Source: an uncultured Prochlorococcus sp. (lineage in GTDB: Bacteria; Cyanobacteriota; Cyanobacteriia; PCC-6307; Cyanobiaceae). From it: a DNA stretch of 43,706 nt. Position numbers and translations under genes: made by a program. The notes beneath the pieces were generated by a model. The model saw nothing but the letters and a program-made list of their open reading frames with translations, did not search any database and had not been told where the DNA came from. The stretch covers positions 1-43,706 of the forward strand of contig CACNWH010000009.1 in the NCBI GenBank assembly GCA_902624105.1, in the 5' to 3' direction. Positions 17,070 to 25,491 of the stretch are shown here, piece after piece (position 1 is the first letter of the stretch; each line of letters opens with the position of its first letter).

Positions 17070-17147
17070 ATTTTTTTGATAAATGCATTTGTATAAATTT
17101 TATTGAACAAAATGAAAGATATAAATTATTATCAGTTATAAGTGAAC

Positions 17148-17381
17148 ATGAAGGTTTTGAAAACTACAAAATGTTGGGTTTGGTTCAGAGGCAATTTAAA
17201 TAATAATGGATATTGGAGAGAAGGTTTTACGTGTACCTTTGATGAAAAACCAGGAATTTTAATTGAGAGTCCTGCTTATGTTACTTGTAGAGTGCCAAAT
17301 TGGAGAGTTGTAACCACTGAACCAGAAGATTTTTCAAAAAGTCCTTCTATTCCAGATAATGCTATTTGGAAGTTAATTTAA
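17148..17381 (+). CDS. Small hypothetical protein
   Basis: No family recognised. I prefer ATG 17148, giving 77 residues (MKVLKTTKCWVWFRG); a GTG two codons upstream is possible. The product is soluble and aromatic-rich, with a predicted beta pattern (GYWREGFTCTFDEKPGILIESPAYVTCRVPNWRVV), two internal Cys, and an acidic, Pro-rich end (TTEPEDFSKSPSIPDNAIW). Unbiased use of the full reading frame in A/T-rich DNA makes it a likely real gene. Confidence 0.6.
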   Translation: MKVLKTTKCWVWFRGNLNNNGYWREGFTCTFDEKPGILIESPAYVTCRVPNWRVVTTEPEDFSKSPSIPDNAIWKLI

Positions 17382-17414
17382 ATTTTATAAATTTCATAAT
17401 TCAATTGGTCTTTT

Positions 17415-18355
17415 TTGAAGATAGAATTTAGTTTTATTACCTTAGAATTATTTATAAATTATTTTTAGATATTATCCCCTTTTTAATATTAGGTTACTTT
17501 ATTGGAAATATTAAACCTTCAGCGACAGAAAAGATATCTAAAAGTTTAATAAAATTTGGTATTCCCATAAGTGTTATGGGCTTACTGCTTAAAGCTGGAA
17601 TAAGCATTGATTTAATTCATTCAGCAATACTAGCCTTCGTTAGCATTGCATTTTTTATATTTATTATTAATTTTGCAGCACCTTTAAAAAATATATTTCC
17701 AAATTATTCATTACAATTAGCGGGATTGATAGGTAACACATCATTTCTAGGTATACCAATAGCCATTGCCCTTTTACCAACAGATACTATTAACTACACA
17801 ATAGGATTTGATCTCGGCACAACCATGTTTTCTTGGATATTTGGTCCATATTTATTACAAACAACAAACCAAAATGATGCTTTTTTAAATCTTAAGAAAC
17901 TTTTACTTTCTTTAATTAATAGCCCTGCCTCAAGGGGAATAATTGGTGTATCGATTGTCTATTTATTTGGTTTAGAAAATATAATGGAAAACTTTCTTTG
18001 GATTCCAGCAAGATTTGTGATATTTGTAGCAATTATCGCTGTAGGAGCAAGGCTTGGAATAATTATCAAAAGCAAAGAGATAAAATATATGCTAAATGAA
18101 AATATTGAATATTCATTACTTCTAAAACTTTTTGTTTTACCAGCATTTATCTATATAGTTTGTAGAATTTTGAATTTTGAGAAAATTGGTACCACAGCAT
18201 TAGTATTACAATCAGCGACACCTAGTGCCATCTCTACCGTATTATTAGCAGAAGCTTATAAGCAACAAAGAGAGCTTGCAGCTAAAGCTCTTTTAATCAC
18301 TACAATCTTATCTATAGCTACTATTCCCATTATATTTTTACTCATTAACTATTAA
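17415..18355 (+). CDS. AEC-family transporter, probable frameshift near the 5' end
   Basis: A membrane transporter of the auxin efflux carrier (AEC) family, perhaps exporting a metabolite. The intact part, from ATG 17576, has 259 residues and lacks the first membrane helix. That helix is encoded upstream in the same frame (LDIIPFLILGYFIGNIKPS) but without any ATG, GTG or TTG. A TTG at 17415 opens another frame (MKIEFSFITLELFINYF) that stops at 17466; one extra T in the T run at 17462-17466 would join the two into 313 residues, the normal AEC length. So this copy carries a one-base deletion or the sequence has an error there. Confidence 0.75.
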
Positions 18356-18446
18356 TTGCTTGTTGATTAGCAAAGAAACATGCATGAAATATTATAATTG
18401 TAAACACAAGGTGCAGAAATCCACATAATGTCTTAAGATTTTCTTT

Positions 18447-18698
18447 ATGAAGTCAATTAACCCAAAAAATGAATATGTACCATTAAGGATTAATCTCTCT
18501 TTACGAAGAGATACTTTAAGACTTATTTCGGAAATGGCTTATGACATGGGTATTAGCATTGAAGAGGTTTTAAGTTTTTTAACAGAAGACTCAGTTATAG
18601 ATTTAGAAATAGAAGAAGATCTCAAAGACATAAGTATCCCAAGTTGTTGTAGTTTAGATGAACTAAAAGATATCCTAGAAGAAAGAAAACTTTCCTAA
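18447..18698 (+). CDS. Small protein with ribbon-helix-helix-like N-terminus
   Basis: An 83-residue soluble protein. Residues 10-50 read as a beta strand (YVPLRINLSL) then two helices (RRDTLRLISEMAYDMG, and SIEEVLSFLTEDSV), a pattern like the CopG/Arc ribbon-helix-helix DNA-binding fold. The acidic C-terminus (LEIEEDLKDIS, then a CC pair) is unlike known members. No partner toxin gene is beside it. Its last four bases overlap the 3' end of the opposite-strand ArnT-like gene. The function is unknown; DNA binding is inference only. Confidence 0.6.
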   Translation: MKSINPKNEYVPLRINLSLRRDTLRLISEMAYDMGISIEEVLSFLTEDSVIDLEIEEDLKDISIPSCCSLDELKDILEERKLS

Positions 18699-20497
18699 AA
18701 TTTTTCATATTTTTCAACTTTCCATGTTGGTTTTATACCATTTTTTTTGAACTCTTTTGCAGTAAAATTCAAATCTCTTCTTTTAACTCTTAATAAACTA
18801 TATATTCCATAAGTGCCAAGCTTTTGAGAATTAATATCAGTCCAATGCTTTTCTTTTTTTGAATATTTATCAATTACGACCAGAAAACTATCCGATTGGT
18901 AGTTAGGATTATCTAATTCATTATTTCTCATCCCAAAACTAAATCTTTCAGATAAATTAATTAGTCCAGAAGGAGAGCTTGGTTCATAAAAAACTATTTG
19001 TTTTGAATAAAAGTGTAAAGAAGGCTTTCTAATACCAATCATTGCTATTGGTTCCCTTTTTGTTCTTACATTAATAATTCTTTTGGAGATATTTCTAAGG
19101 GGCAGTTGCCTAAGATTATCAGCTAGTTTTCTTATAGGTGGCATTAAAAAAAATTGGCCAAGAAAGAAAGATATTTGAAGAAAGAGTAACGATTTTGGTA
19201 AAAATTTAAATATTAAAATTGTTGATATTATTGTTATTGCGGTAAAGAAAAGCTTTGCTCTAAGAATTAGTCCATTTAATTTTATTTGATCCACAAGATC
19301 AGGCATTTCGGGATCATTTATTAAAACTAGCCAACTATCAGAGAAATAGAAGGCGATTGAGAATCCAAACAAAATGAGAGTGGTTAAGATCCAAATTAAA
19401 GATACATTGTTTTTTTTACTATTTAATATTTCTGCACTTCTACTTATTAATATTGAAGCCGCAGGTATTGCAGGAATCCAATAGCTAGGAAGCTTCGTAG
19501 CAGAAAAACTAAAAAATAAAAACACGGACATAAGCCAACATAGGCAAAATATATATATATTGTTTGTAGTTTCTGATCTATTTTTAAACTTTATAATCAA
19601 TTCTTTAAAAGTTTCAATTATTCCATTTATTAAGAAAATAGAAAATGGCAGTGAAGCCAAAATCATTATAAAAAGATAAAACCACCATGATTCCGAATGA
19701 TTATTTACTACAGAAATATATCTTTTAATATTGTGATAACCAAAAAAACTATCCCAAAAAACATTGCCATTCACAAACAACTGTATCAAATACCAAGGAG
19801 AACTTATAAAAAAAGTTAGTAAAAGACCTTTCCCTGGGTTTATTCTCAAGTATAAATTTTTCCAATTTTTATGAGTCAATAAAAAGGTTAATAAGGTAGT
19901 AAAAATTATCACAAAAGCAACTGGCCCCTTAGTTAATATTGCAGTTGCCAGAAATAACCATGGCATTATGCAAATGCGGTTATCTTTGCTAGAAAATTTT
20001 CTCCAAAAAGAAAGAAGACTTGCACCCACAGTAGCGCATAAAAGTGAATCACTTACTGCTGTTCTGCTCCAAATTATAATTAATGGAGATAAAACAAAAC
20101 TTAATGATGCAATTAATGAAAGTTGTATTTGGTCTTTAGAATTTTCTTTAGTGCAAAATATAGTATCAGCTATCATAATCATTAAAAATAATGTAGATAA
20201 GGCTGAGGGTAGTCTCCCAGAGAGAGACCCTAATCCATCCCATACTTCATTAGCTGGGATAGAGTAAATTATTGCCATTAACCAGTAGAAAAAAGGTGGT
20301 TTATCAAAACGTAAAATCCCATTAACTTTTGGAGTTAGCCAATCACCAGACTCACTCATAGCTCTTCCAGCAGATGCGAAAAGAGGAGGAGTCTCATCAA
20401 CAAGGCCTGTGGTACCCAATCCTACAAGAAGAAGAAAGAATCCAAAGATAAAGACAATTGAAAGGGTTAAAAACCGTTTATTGAAGATGTTTATCAT
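18695..20497 (-). CDS. ArnT/PMT-like membrane glycosyltransferase
   Basis: A 600-residue polytopic glycosyltransferase of the dolichyl-phosphate-mannose/ArnT group. The first outside loop carries the family acidic and lysine motif (GLVDETPPLFASAGRAM near 30, ESGDWLTPKVNG near 49, RFDKPPFFYWLMA near 63). About ten hydrophobic helices follow, and a C-terminal soluble part (about 460-600) ends the protein. Such enzymes transfer a sugar from a polyprenyl-phosphate donor to lipid A or a similar acceptor on the outer face of the inner membrane. Its ATG overlaps the stop of the upstream glycosyltransferase (ATGA), so the two are translationally coupled. The sugar and acceptor are unknown. Confidence 0.85.
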   Translation of the reverse strand: MINIFNKRFLTLSIVFIFGFFLLLVGLGTTGLVDETPPLFASAGRAMSESGDWLTPKVNGILRFDKPPFFYWLMAIIYSIPANEVWDGLGSLSGRLPSALSTLFLMIMIADTIFCTKENSKDQIQLSLIASLSFVLSPLIIIWSRTAVSDSLLCATVGASLLSFWRKFSSKDNRICIMPWLFLATAILTKGPVAFVIIFTTLLTFLLTHKNWKNLYLRINPGKGLLLTFFISSPWYLIQLFVNGNVFWDSFFGYHNIKRYISVVNNHSESWWFYLFIMILASLPFSIFLINGIIETFKELIIKFKNRSETTNNIYIFCLCWLMSVFLFFSFSATKLPSYWIPAIPAASILISRSAEILNSKKNNVSLIWILTTLILFGFSIAFYFSDSWLVLINDPEMPDLVDQIKLNGLILRAKLFFTAITIISTILIFKFLPKSLLFLQISFFLGQFFLMPPIRKLADNLRQLPLRNISKRIINVRTKREPIAMIGIRKPSLHFYSKQIVFYEPSSPSGLINLSERFSFGMRNNELDNPNYQSDSFLVVIDKYSKKEKHWTDINSQKLGTYGIYSLLRVKRRDLNFTAKEFKKNGIKPTWKVEKYEKF

Positions 20498-21585
20498 CTT
20501 TCATCTAATGATTCATACTCTTTAATAACCTTTTTGAGCCAACTGACAACCTTATCAGCAAAAATATTTGAAGATGCATTATTTTCTACCCACTCCCTAC
20601 ACTTTTTACGATTTATTTTATTTATTTGTTTTAAAAACAACAAAAGGTTTTCTTTATCATCAGGTTCTACTAGGAAACCAGTTTCTCCATGCTGAACAAT
20701 TTCTCCTGGCCCTCCTTTTTTATAAGCAATAACAGGAACACCACAAGCCATTGCTTCAACTATTACATTTCCATAAGCTTCATTCCACTTTGGAGTATTT
20801 ATTAAAGCTCTACATTGTCCCAACTCTTTTTGTAATATTTTAGTTTGCAAATAACCTTTCCAACAAATCTGCCCAGAAGGATAGAAATCTTCAATTTTAG
20901 ACGCATAAACTTTATCCTCAATAATCCCCCATACATTAAGTTTTTCTCCAATTTTACTAGCTACATATACAGCATCTTCAAGCCCTTTTTCAGGTGCGAC
21001 TCTTCCTACCCATGCAAGGGGGCCATCTTTCTTTTCCTGATAAGTGTATTGAGACAATTCAAAGCCATTACCAAGAATGATTGGTTCTTTTATAAAAGGA
21101 TAATCAGATGCTTGAGATCTACTATGAAAAGCAAAATTATAAGGAAAATTCGAATAAACTCTTGAAATTATATTACTTATCTCTTGACTTTCGTCACCCA
21201 TACTTATTAAATGTACAATCGGAAATTTTACTTCTAAAGTTTTGCAAATAGGAAGCAAATCATAAGACAAGTTTATTATGGCATCACAATTATTCATAAG
21301 AGAAAGAGCTTTCTCAAGCATTACATAAACAATAGAATCCTTTGAAATTTTTGTTTTAGAATAATAATTTTGATGTTGCCAACTCTTTTGTGGCGCCCCC
21401 TCCACAGTAAATAAATTTGCAGATCTGCAACTCTCAGATAAATTTGAATTAATAGGAGCGATAACATTTATAAAATGATTTTGCTCTAATAAACCACTTA
21501 CTAAAGAATTTAAAGTTAATTCAACACCTCCACCTCTTCCACTGCCCAAAGAACCTATTGGAGTACTAATTATTGTCAATCTCAT
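20494..21585 (-). CDS. Glycosyltransferase family 4, pteridine-glucosyltransferase-like
   Basis: A 363-residue cytoplasmic GT-B glycosyltransferase. The N-terminal loop STPIGSLGSGRGGGVE (about residues 7-22) and the C-terminal EAYGNVIVEAMACGVPVIAYK motif (about 269-289), with an E-x7-E-like pair, define family GT4. The glycine-rich start resembles cyanobacterial UDP-glucose:tetrahydrobiopterin glucosyltransferases, so pterin glucosylation is one candidate; lipid or polysaccharide modification is the other. I start at ATG 21585 because AAGG precedes it; an upstream GTG at 21633 would overlap the exporter gene. It sits between a DMT exporter and the ArnT-like gene. Confidence 0.82.
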   Translation of the reverse strand: MRLTIISTPIGSLGSGRGGGVELTLNSLVSGLLEQNHFINVIAPINSNLSESCRSANLFTVEGAPQKSWQHQNYYSKTKISKDSIVYVMLEKALSLMNNCDAIINLSYDLLPICKTLEVKFPIVHLISMGDESQEISNIISRVYSNFPYNFAFHSRSQASDYPFIKEPIILGNGFELSQYTYQEKKDGPLAWVGRVAPEKGLEDAVYVASKIGEKLNVWGIIEDKVYASKIEDFYPSGQICWKGYLQTKILQKELGQCRALINTPKWNEAYGNVIVEAMACGVPVIAYKKGGPGEIVQHGETGFLVEPDDKENLLLFLKQINKINRKKCREWVENNASSNIFADKVVSWLKKVIKEYESLDER

Positions 21586-21616
21586 CCTTGAAATAGATAG
21601 TAAATATATCTTACCT

Positions 21617-22558
21617 TCAGATTTTACTCTCACTCCTCTTTAATTCCCATAAAGATTTCCGCTGGCTAACAAAAAATACTGAGACCAATACAAATGCAAC
21701 GCCAATCCATTGAACCGCCGTTAATCTTTCATCTAACCAAACTCCACCACTTAACAAGGCAAATACAGGGGTTAAGAAAGCTAAAGTACTAAATCCAGTA
21801 ATTTCCTTATTGTTGGCAAAATAAAAAAATAATCCATACGCAATAGCACTTCCAAAAATGCTTGCGAAAGACATTAACCCCCAATCAGTAAAAGTCCAAT
21901 TTGGAAGAGATTGAAAATTGGTATCAACAAAATATTTAATTATTAAAGGTAAGCTTCCAAAAACCATATGCCAACCTGTAACCGATACAGGATCACTTTT
22001 AGTACAAGTTAATCTAATAAGTATTGTTCCTAAAGCCATTGATAAAGCTGCTGCCAACATCCAAGCTTCTCCAACATTAAAATCAATATCGCCTAAATTT
22101 GCATCTGACATTAACCACCAATTTTCCAAGAATTCCTGAGGAAATCCTAAGAAAATTATACCTCCAAGACCAAATAATAATCCCAACCAACCAATAGGAT
22201 TTATTAAATTTCCAAAAATTGCTCTTGCAAGAAGAGCCACTATTAATGGTTGAGAATCAATCAATACAGATCCTAATCCAGCGCCAGTTTTAGATATTCC
22301 ATAAGTTAAAAATAATTGAAAAAATGTTGCATCTACAATCGTAAAAACGATAAACCACTTCAAATCGCACCTGTAAATTTTTAAATCTCTTTTAAGTAAA
22401 TATGTTGTAATCAGAACAAGAATACCTGCAGGAAATAATCTTAAAAATGCTACGAATTCAGGTCCACCAGTTGATACTAAAGGCGTCATAGCAGCCATTG
22501 AAGTTCCCCAAAGTGCAAAAGGGAGTATCATTAAAAACCAATTTAAAATTAAATTCAT
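21617..22558 (-). CDS. EamA/RhaT-family transporter (DMT superfamily)
   Basis: A 313-residue inner-membrane protein with ten hydrophobic helices and two EamA repeats, the architecture of DMT-superfamily metabolite exporters. The second repeat begins near residue 165 (GEAWMLAAALSMALGTILIR) and the final helix pair carries WLDERLTAVQWIGVAFVLVS. I start at ATG 22558; a TTG just before it is in frame. It is the first gene of the unit with the glycosyltransferase and ArnT-like genes (31-base gap to the next). It is divergent from sppA. The substrate is unknown. Confidence 0.88.
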   Translation of the reverse strand: MNLILNWFLMILPFALWGTSMAAMTPLVSTGGPEFVAFLRLFPAGILVLITTYLLKRDLKIYRCDLKWFIVFTIVDATFFQLFLTYGISKTGAGLGSVLIDSQPLIVALLARAIFGNLINPIGWLGLLFGLGGIIFLGFPQEFLENWWLMSDANLGDIDFNVGEAWMLAAALSMALGTILIRLTCTKSDPVSVTGWHMVFGSLPLIIKYFVDTNFQSLPNWTFTDWGLMSFASIFGSAIAYGLFFYFANNKEITGFSTLAFLTPVFALLSGGVWLDERLTAVQWIGVAFVLVSVFFVSQRKSLWELKRSESKI

Positions 22559-22615
22559 CAAATCTACTGATAATCTTTTTATTGTTATTTAAGATTAATA
22601 ATAAAAAACAAAAAA

Positions 22616-23425
22616 ATGATTTGGCCTTTTAAAAGAAAATCCAAAAAAAGGATTGCTCGAATTGTAATAGAAGAACCTATTACAAGTTCAACTAGAGTTT
22701 CTACTCTTAAAGCTCTTAAACAGGTTGAAGAGAGGGAATTTCCTGCACTTATATTAAGAATTGATAGTCCTGGAGGGACAGTAGGGGATAGTCAAGAAAT
22801 CTATTCTGCAATAAATAGACTTAAATCTAAAGGTTGCAAAGTTATTGCTAGTTTCGGTAACATTTCAGCTTCTGGAGGAGTTTATATAGGTGTGGCTGCT
22901 GATAAGATAGTTGCCAATCCAGGAACTATTACTGGCTCGATTGGAGTTATAATTAGGGGAAATAATTTATCAGAGCTACTAGATAAGATAGGAATTAAAT
23001 TCGAGACTGTTAAAAGTGGTCTCTTTAAAGATATTCTTTCGCCTGATAAACCGCTAAGCAAAGAGGGTAGAGAACTACTTCAGAGCTTAATCGATGAAAG
23101 TTATATTCAGTTCACAAATGCTGTTTCTGAAGGAAGAAATATTCCGGTCGAAGATGTGAAAAAGTTTGCTGATGGAAGAATTTTCACAGGTTCTCAAGCA
23201 AAGGAACTAGGTTTAGTTGATGAGATTGGAGATGAATATAAAGCAAGAGAAATAGCTGCTGAAATGACAAATACAGATTTAAAAATTGAACCCATTACAA
23301 TTGGCAAAAAGAAGAAAAAAATTCTTGGGCTCCTCCCAGGAAGTGAACTTACTCAAAAATTAATAAATATTTTCAGCTTTGAAATCGAGACATCAAACAA
23401 ATTACTTTGGCTTTATAAACCTTAA
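22616..23425 (+). CDS. sppA: Signal peptide peptidase SppA-type serine protease
   Basis: A 269-residue single-domain SppA (S49 family), which cleaves leftover signal peptides in or at the membrane. The serine nucleophile is S86 (NISASGGVYI) and the general base is K138 (GLFKDILSPD). The 52-residue spacing matches the Ser/Lys dyad of the short Bacillus SppA. No clear N-terminal membrane helix is present, only a basic, charged start, so membrane attachment may be peripheral. It begins a long plus-strand run and is followed eight bases later by aroH. Confidence 0.9.
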   Translation: MIWPFKRKSKKRIARIVIEEPITSSTRVSTLKALKQVEEREFPALILRIDSPGGTVGDSQEIYSAINRLKSKGCKVIASFGNISASGGVYIGVAADKIVANPGTITGSIGVIIRGNNLSELLDKIGIKFETVKSGLFKDILSPDKPLSKEGRELLQSLIDESYIQFTNAVSEGRNIPVEDVKKFADGRIFTGSQAKELGLVDEIGDEYKAREIAAEMTNTDLKIEPITIGKKKKKILGLLPGSELTQKLINIFSFEIETSNKLLWLYKP

Positions 23426-23433
23426 GTGCAGGT

Positions 23434-23817
23434 ATGAGTGAAGAAACAAATTCCAATTTTAAATTAACTGCTATTAGGGGTGCTACAACCACTGAAGGAA
23501 ATTCATATGTTTTTATTGAAAAAGCTGTCATTGAGCTTATTCAAGAATTAATTTCTCTTAATCATTTAAAGGAAGAAAGTATCATTTCAATTACTTTTAC
23601 AGTCACGAAGGATTTGACTTCTTGCTTCCCAGCAGCAATTGCTCGTAAACATTTTCGCTGGGATTCAGTAGCTTTTTTAGATTGTCAACAAATGTTTGTT
23701 CCTAATGATATAAATTTTTGTATTAGGTTGATGGCATTAGTTAATTTAAAATCTATTAGGCAACCAATTCATCCCTATCTAAATGGTTCTTCTAAATTAA
23801 GACCAGATAGATGTTAA
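23434..23817 (+). CDS. aroH: Chorismate mutase, AroH type
   Basis: A 127-residue monofunctional chorismate mutase of the trimeric AroH class, which converts chorismate to prephenate for Phe and Tyr synthesis. Residues seen are LTAIRGATTTEGNS (Arg in the first strand), the TFTVTKDLTSCFPAAIAR stretch near 50-67 and the HPYLNGSSKLRPDR tail. It starts eight bases after the sppA stop with a short AGGT site, so they are likely cotranscribed. Confidence 0.93.
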   Translation: MSEETNSNFKLTAIRGATTTEGNSYVFIEKAVIELIQELISLNHLKEESIISITFTVTKDLTSCFPAAIARKHFRWDSVAFLDCQQMFVPNDINFCIRLMALVNLKSIRQPIHPYLNGSSKLRPDRC

Positions 23818-23866
23818 GCTGCTATATTCTAACAATATTTATTTCTTTTATAAAGAGAATTTACTA

Positions 23867-24430
23867 ATGAATTACACTTCCAAATTTTTTAATAAAAAAT
23901 TATTAAAAGTTTTACTATTCCTTCCTTTATTAGCCTCTCTCTTACCTTTTGAAATAAATCCAGCAAAGGCACTTGAATTTCAATGGGATCAAAGTAGTGG
24001 TTATAAAAGCCTTAAATGGTACCAAACAACTGCCATGAAAAATTCTAGAAATAAATTATTTTTATTTTTTAGACCTAGTGATAGGAAAACTGGATTACTT
24101 TCTATCAACTTAAAAATCCCAAAAAAGTATAACCAAAAGTTAAAGCAAAATAATATTACCTTTTGCAAAGCGAAAATTGGCAACTATACAGCAAAATCAA
24201 AATGCTTAGAAGAAATTCCCTCAGATATTGTATTAAATAAAGAAACTCAAAGGTTAGAGATTTATCCTATATCCCCAGTACCGTCTGATAAAGATACTTA
24301 TGCAGTAGTTTTTAAAATAACTAATCCACAAAGATATGGGATGTTTCAATTTCATTCTTTCGGTAAATCATCTGGTCCAATACCAGTGTCTGCGTATATA
24401 GGTAGTTGGACTGTAACTATAGATCCTTAA
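23867..24430 (+). CDS. DUF2808 exported protein
   Basis: A 187-residue cyanobacterial DUF2808 protein. The N-terminus is a signal peptide (basic, hydrophobic LLKVLLFLPLLASLLPF, cleavage near PAKA at 34). The mature domain is beta-rich, with the family end IPVSAYIGSWTVTIDP. Two cysteines (FCKAK and SKCLEE) could pair. The function is unknown. It lies between aroH and the ribosomal protein gene rpmH. Confidence 0.85.
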   Translation: MNYTSKFFNKKLLKVLLFLPLLASLLPFEINPAKALEFQWDQSSGYKSLKWYQTTAMKNSRNKLFLFFRPSDRKTGLLSINLKIPKKYNQKLKQNNITFCKAKIGNYTAKSKCLEEIPSDIVLNKETQRLEIYPISPVPSDKDTYAVVFKITNPQRYGMFQFHSFGKSSGPIPVSAYIGSWTVTIDP

Positions 24431-24473
24431 TAAAGGATATAATAAATGCTAGATTATTTAAAAATTAAATTAA

Positions 24474-24611
24474 ATGACAAAGAGAACACTAGGTGGAACT
24501 TCAAGAAAAAGAAAGCGCGTATCAGGTTTCAGAGTAAGAATGCGTTCACATACCGGTAGGAGAGTTATAAAAAGCAGGAGGAAAAGAGGTAGAGAGAGAA
24601 TAGCAGTCTGA
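24474..24611 (+). CDS. rpmH: 50S ribosomal protein L34
   Basis: A 45-residue, highly basic protein that reads as canonical L34 from [20 protein letters not shown] onward, with [18 protein letters not shown] as its end. The start is ATG 24474. It sits eight bases ahead of rnpA, the nearly universal rpmH-rnpA pair, followed by yidC as in many bacteria. Confidence 0.97.
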   Translation: MTKRTLGGTSRKRKRVSGFRVRMRSHTGRRVIKSRRKRGRERIAV

Positions 24612-24619
24612 GCATCTTC

Positions 24620-25006
24620 ATGGCGCTACCAAAACAAGTGCGACTAAAAGGGCATAGAACCTTTAAGTTTATTCATAAAAATTCAAAAAAATATTATGGC
24701 AAATTAATGGATTTTAAGGTTGTGAAATCATATCCTGAATTACTTTTATCTCATAATAATTATACCTTTATTAACAATTTCAAATTTGCAGTAACTGTAA
24801 GTAAGAAAGTTTCCAAAAAATCTGTAGTAAGAAATAAGATTAGAAGAAAGTTACATGAATATTTTCTAAAAATTTATCAAAAAGAGTATAACCACATTCC
24901 ATACTGGGTAGTTGTTAACCTTAAAGGTGGAAATTTCTATGATTACGAAACAGAATTATTAAAGGAATTCCAAACTTTGTTCACTAAAATTGGTCTACGA
25001 AAATGA
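24620..25006 (+). CDS. rnpA: Ribonuclease P protein component
   Basis: A 128-residue basic protein that binds the RNase P RNA and helps it cut tRNA 5' leaders. The RNR-like signature is present as KVSKKSVVRNKIRRKLHEYF near residue 72, and RLKGHRTFKFIHKNSKKYYG near 8 matches the N-terminal region. It follows rpmH and overlaps the next gene by four bases (ATGA). Confidence 0.95.
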   Translation: MALPKQVRLKGHRTFKFIHKNSKKYYGKLMDFKVVKSYPELLLSHNNYTFINNFKFAVTVSKKVSKKSVVRNKIRRKLHEYFLKIYQKEYNHIPYWVVVNLKGGNFYDYETELLKEFQTLFTKIGLRK

Positions 25007-25416
25007 TTGCTGTACAAGAAGAAATCTTCTACGAAGGTGGTCCCGCTAAAGGTGATTTAATTATAAATTTATTAGCTGGTTTAACAATCTTAGGGTTACC
25101 ATTCGCATTTGCAGCAATTGTGAGATCATTATGGTTGCGCTTTACTATGACAAACAAAAGGATAACTATCGTTGGCGGATGGTTTGGTAGAAATAAAACA
25201 CAAGTATCGCTTAATAATATAAAAGAAATTAGATCTGTTCCTAGAGGTTTTGGTTCCTACGGTGATATGGTTTTAATCCTTAATGATGGTTCAAAAGTCG
25301 AAATGAAGTCAGTACCGTCTTTTAGAGAAAAACAAAGTTATATTGAAAAAAACATGTCTAAGAATCCTAGTGCTTCTAATGTTGGCGAGAGTCAAGGCTT
25401 TGCAGACAAAAATTAA
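25003..25416 (+). CDS. Membrane protein with bacterial PH domain (YdbT-like)
   Basis: A 137-residue protein with two hydrophobic segments (about 18-45), then a bacterial pleckstrin-homology (bPH_2) domain (about 46-115), recognised by the RFTMTNKRITIVGGWFGRNK stretch and SLNNIKEIRSVPRGFGSYGD. The tail is charged and probably cytosolic. Homologues sit between rnpA and yidC in cyanobacteria; its function is unknown. Its start overlaps the rnpA stop (ATGA). Confidence 0.82.
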   Translation: MIAVQEEIFYEGGPAKGDLIINLLAGLTILGLPFAFAAIVRSLWLRFTMTNKRITIVGGWFGRNKTQVSLNNIKEIRSVPRGFGSYGDMVLILNDGSKVEMKSVPSFREKQSYIEKNMSKNPSASNVGESQGFADKN

Positions 25417-25491
25417 AAAAATTTTAATCACAAAATGTTTCCATCATCTTGTAAGATATAGTGTCTATTAAATTATTTTTCTCTTAATATC

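Noticed and set aside
16955-17203. Open frame overlapping the SemiSWEET gene in another frame
   Set aside because: It crosses the SemiSWEET stop and the start of the next gene and has no recognisable domain.
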